64,000 nucleotides of DNA from Robertmurraya korlensis NBRC 107688. Lineage in GTDB: Bacteria > Bacillota > Bacilli > Bacillales > Cytobacillaceae. This document shows, one piece after another, positions 62,943 through 64,000 of the stretch. The stretch lies in contig NZ_BCVH01000008.1 of assembly GCF_001591645.1 (NCBI RefSeq), positions 1 through 64,000 of the forward strand, given 5' to 3'. Position numbers and translations under genes: made by a program. Under the pieces are notes generated by a model that did no database searches, was not told the origin of the DNA, and saw only the letters and a program-made list of their open reading frames with translations. Numbering within the stretch: position 1 is the stretch's first letter; every line of letters starts with the position of its first letter.

Positions 62943-64000
62943 ATGGAAAAGCAGGAACTAATTAAGAAGTTTCAAGAGATTTTTAAAGCACAAGAGCATG
63001 TTCGACTCTTTTTTTCACCAGGGCGAATTAACCTCATAGGAGAACACACGGATTACAATGGCGGGAATGTGTTTCCAGCTGCCATCACATTTGGAACGTA
63101 CGGAGTAGTAAGGAAGAGGGAAGACCGTTTGGTGCGAATGTATTCAGAGAACATTCCAGACAAAGGAATCATTGAATTCTCACTAAATTCCCTAGAATAT
63201 GATGCTGCTCATAATTGGGCAAACTATCCAAAAGGAATGATTCGCTACGTTCAGGAGAGTTTCGGGATGATTCCAAACGGATTTGACCTTTTCATCAATG
63301 GGGATATTCCAAATGGTGCAGGTCTTTCGTCTTCTGCCTCTCTAGAAATGTTAGTGGGTGTCATACTTGACGAGGTATATGATTTGAAAATCGACCGAGT
63401 AGAGCTTGTAAAGCTAGGACAGAAGGTAGAAAACAAGTTTATTGGTGTGAACAGCGGAATCATGGATCAGTTTGCAATTGGCATGGGGAAAGAAAACTGT
63501 GGGATTTTATTAGATTGTCATACTCTTACCTACGAATATGCGCCTCTTAATCTAGAAAACCACAAAATTATTATTATGAATACGAATAAGCGTCGCGAGT
63601 TAGCCGACTCGAAGTACAATGAGCGCCGAGCACAATGTGAAGAAGCCCTTAGCAGACTACAAGCTAAATTGGATATCGAGGGATTAGGTAGCTTAACGGA
63701 AGAACAATTTGAGGCCAATCGTGAGTTGATTGGAGATGAACTTTTAGAAAAACGAGCAAAGCATGCCGTGTATGAAAATGGCCGTACGATTAAGGCCTTG
63801 AAAGCTCTAAAAGAAGGAAACCTTGCTTACTTTGGAGAACTGATGAATGCTTCTCATACTTCTCTAAAAGATGATTACGAAGTAACAGGTATTGAACTGG
63901 ATACACTTGTAAGTGCAGCTTGGAGCCAAAAGGGGACAGTAGGTGCTCGAATGACGGGTGCAGGATTTGGAGGCTGTGCCATTGCTCTAGTAGAAAAGAA
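62943..64000 (+). CDS. galK: Galactokinase (3' end beyond window)
   Basis: GHMP-family kinase that phosphorylates galactose at C1, first step of the Leloir pathway. The visible 352 codons cover most of the usual length of about 390. Motifs: [16 protein letters not shown] (galactokinase signature, about 27-42), [17 protein letters not shown] (GHMP ATP motif, about 120-136), and the near-C-terminal [16 protein letters not shown] after GGAAGGTG. Products of the GH42 beta-galactosidase 3 kb upstream would feed it. Confidence 0.94.
   Translation, partial: MEKQELIKKFQEIFKAQEHVRLFFSPGRINLIGEHTDYNGGNVFPAAITFGTYGVVRKREDRLVRMYSENIPDKGIIEFSLNSLEYDAAHNWANYPKGMIRYVQESFGMIPNGFDLFINGDIPNGAGLSSSASLEMLVGVILDEVYDLKIDRVELVKLGQKVENKFIGVNSGIMDQFAIGMGKENCGILLDCHTLTYEYAPLNLENHKIIIMNTNKRRELADSKYNERRAQCEEALSRLQAKLDIEGLGSLTEEQFEANRELIGDELLEKRAKHAVYENGRTIKALKALKEGNLAYFGELMNASHTSLKDDYEVTGIELDTLVSAAWSQKGTVGARMTGAGFGGCAIALVEK

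Overview
The window is a low-GC, gene-dense chromosomal segment of a spore-forming Gram-positive bacterium of the Bacillaceae type. The indicators are spore-coat-type genes (CotS and CotSA relatives, two YheC/YheD ATP-grasp proteins), a SinI-type anti-repressor, strong AGGAGG ribosome binding sites, frequent GTG/TTG starts, L-box and c-di-GMP riboswitches, a gntRKPZ operon with a GntR operator matching the Bacillus one, and lipobox-bearing binding proteins. No rRNA, tRNA, CRISPR array or intact mobile element was seen.

Layout. 0-3 kb: AlkA-type DNA glycosylase and the RlmCD rRNA methyltransferase, then a group of DnaA boxes and a DUF1456 protein. 3-7 kb: an EamA exporter, then a lysine riboswitch and the three-gene amino-acid ABC importer it controls. 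7-14 kb: two two-component systems flank a Fur-controlled siderophore-binding lipoprotein. 14-16 kb: a 48-codon SinI-like gene converges on a secreted subtilisin. 16-20 kb: a minus-strand cluster of CotS-like, CotSA-like and sugar epimerase genes. 20-26.5 kb: ASCH protein, a divergent PRPP synthetase paralogue, small membrane proteins, a YgjP-type metallopeptidase, and a c-di-GMP riboswitch in front of a diguanylate cyclase broken by a frameshift. 26.5-33.4 kb: a 5'-nucleotidase and the gluconate operon. 33.4-37.5 kb: a MurF-like ligase flanked on both sides by YheC/YheD ATP-grasp genes. 37.7-39.4 kb: a secreted beta-propeller-like protein. 39.5-46.1 kb: a compact ethanolamine operon (eutW, eutV, eutA, eutB, eutC, eutH) with an ANTAR-type antitermination element and no shell genes. 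46-57 kb: amidase, SelO, nucleoside transporter, cytosolic BtuF-like protein, a small Cys-rich protein, a PQQ-type sugar dehydrogenase lipoprotein, a SWIM-SNF2 helicase, DedA and an M14 carboxypeptidase. 57.7-64 kb: a GH42 beta-galactosidase and LacI-type regulator, a decayed 2-kb stretch holding a broken DUF3231 gene, and galactokinase running off the end.

How the parts work together. Sugar use is a theme: gluconate uptake, phosphorylation and oxidation (gnt), and galactoside cleavage with galactose phosphorylation (GH42, galK), both with cre-like sites that suggest CcpA control. Ethanolamine is used as a nitrogen or carbon source through B12-dependent EutBC, with sensing by EutW/EutV and RNA antitermination. 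Several transcripts are RNA-controlled (lysine, c-di-GMP, ANTAR). The most unusual item is the Mur ligase with two ATP-grasp neighbours: the same two enzyme folds are fused in cyanophycin synthetase, so a spore-related peptide-forming pathway is a reasonable hypothesis.
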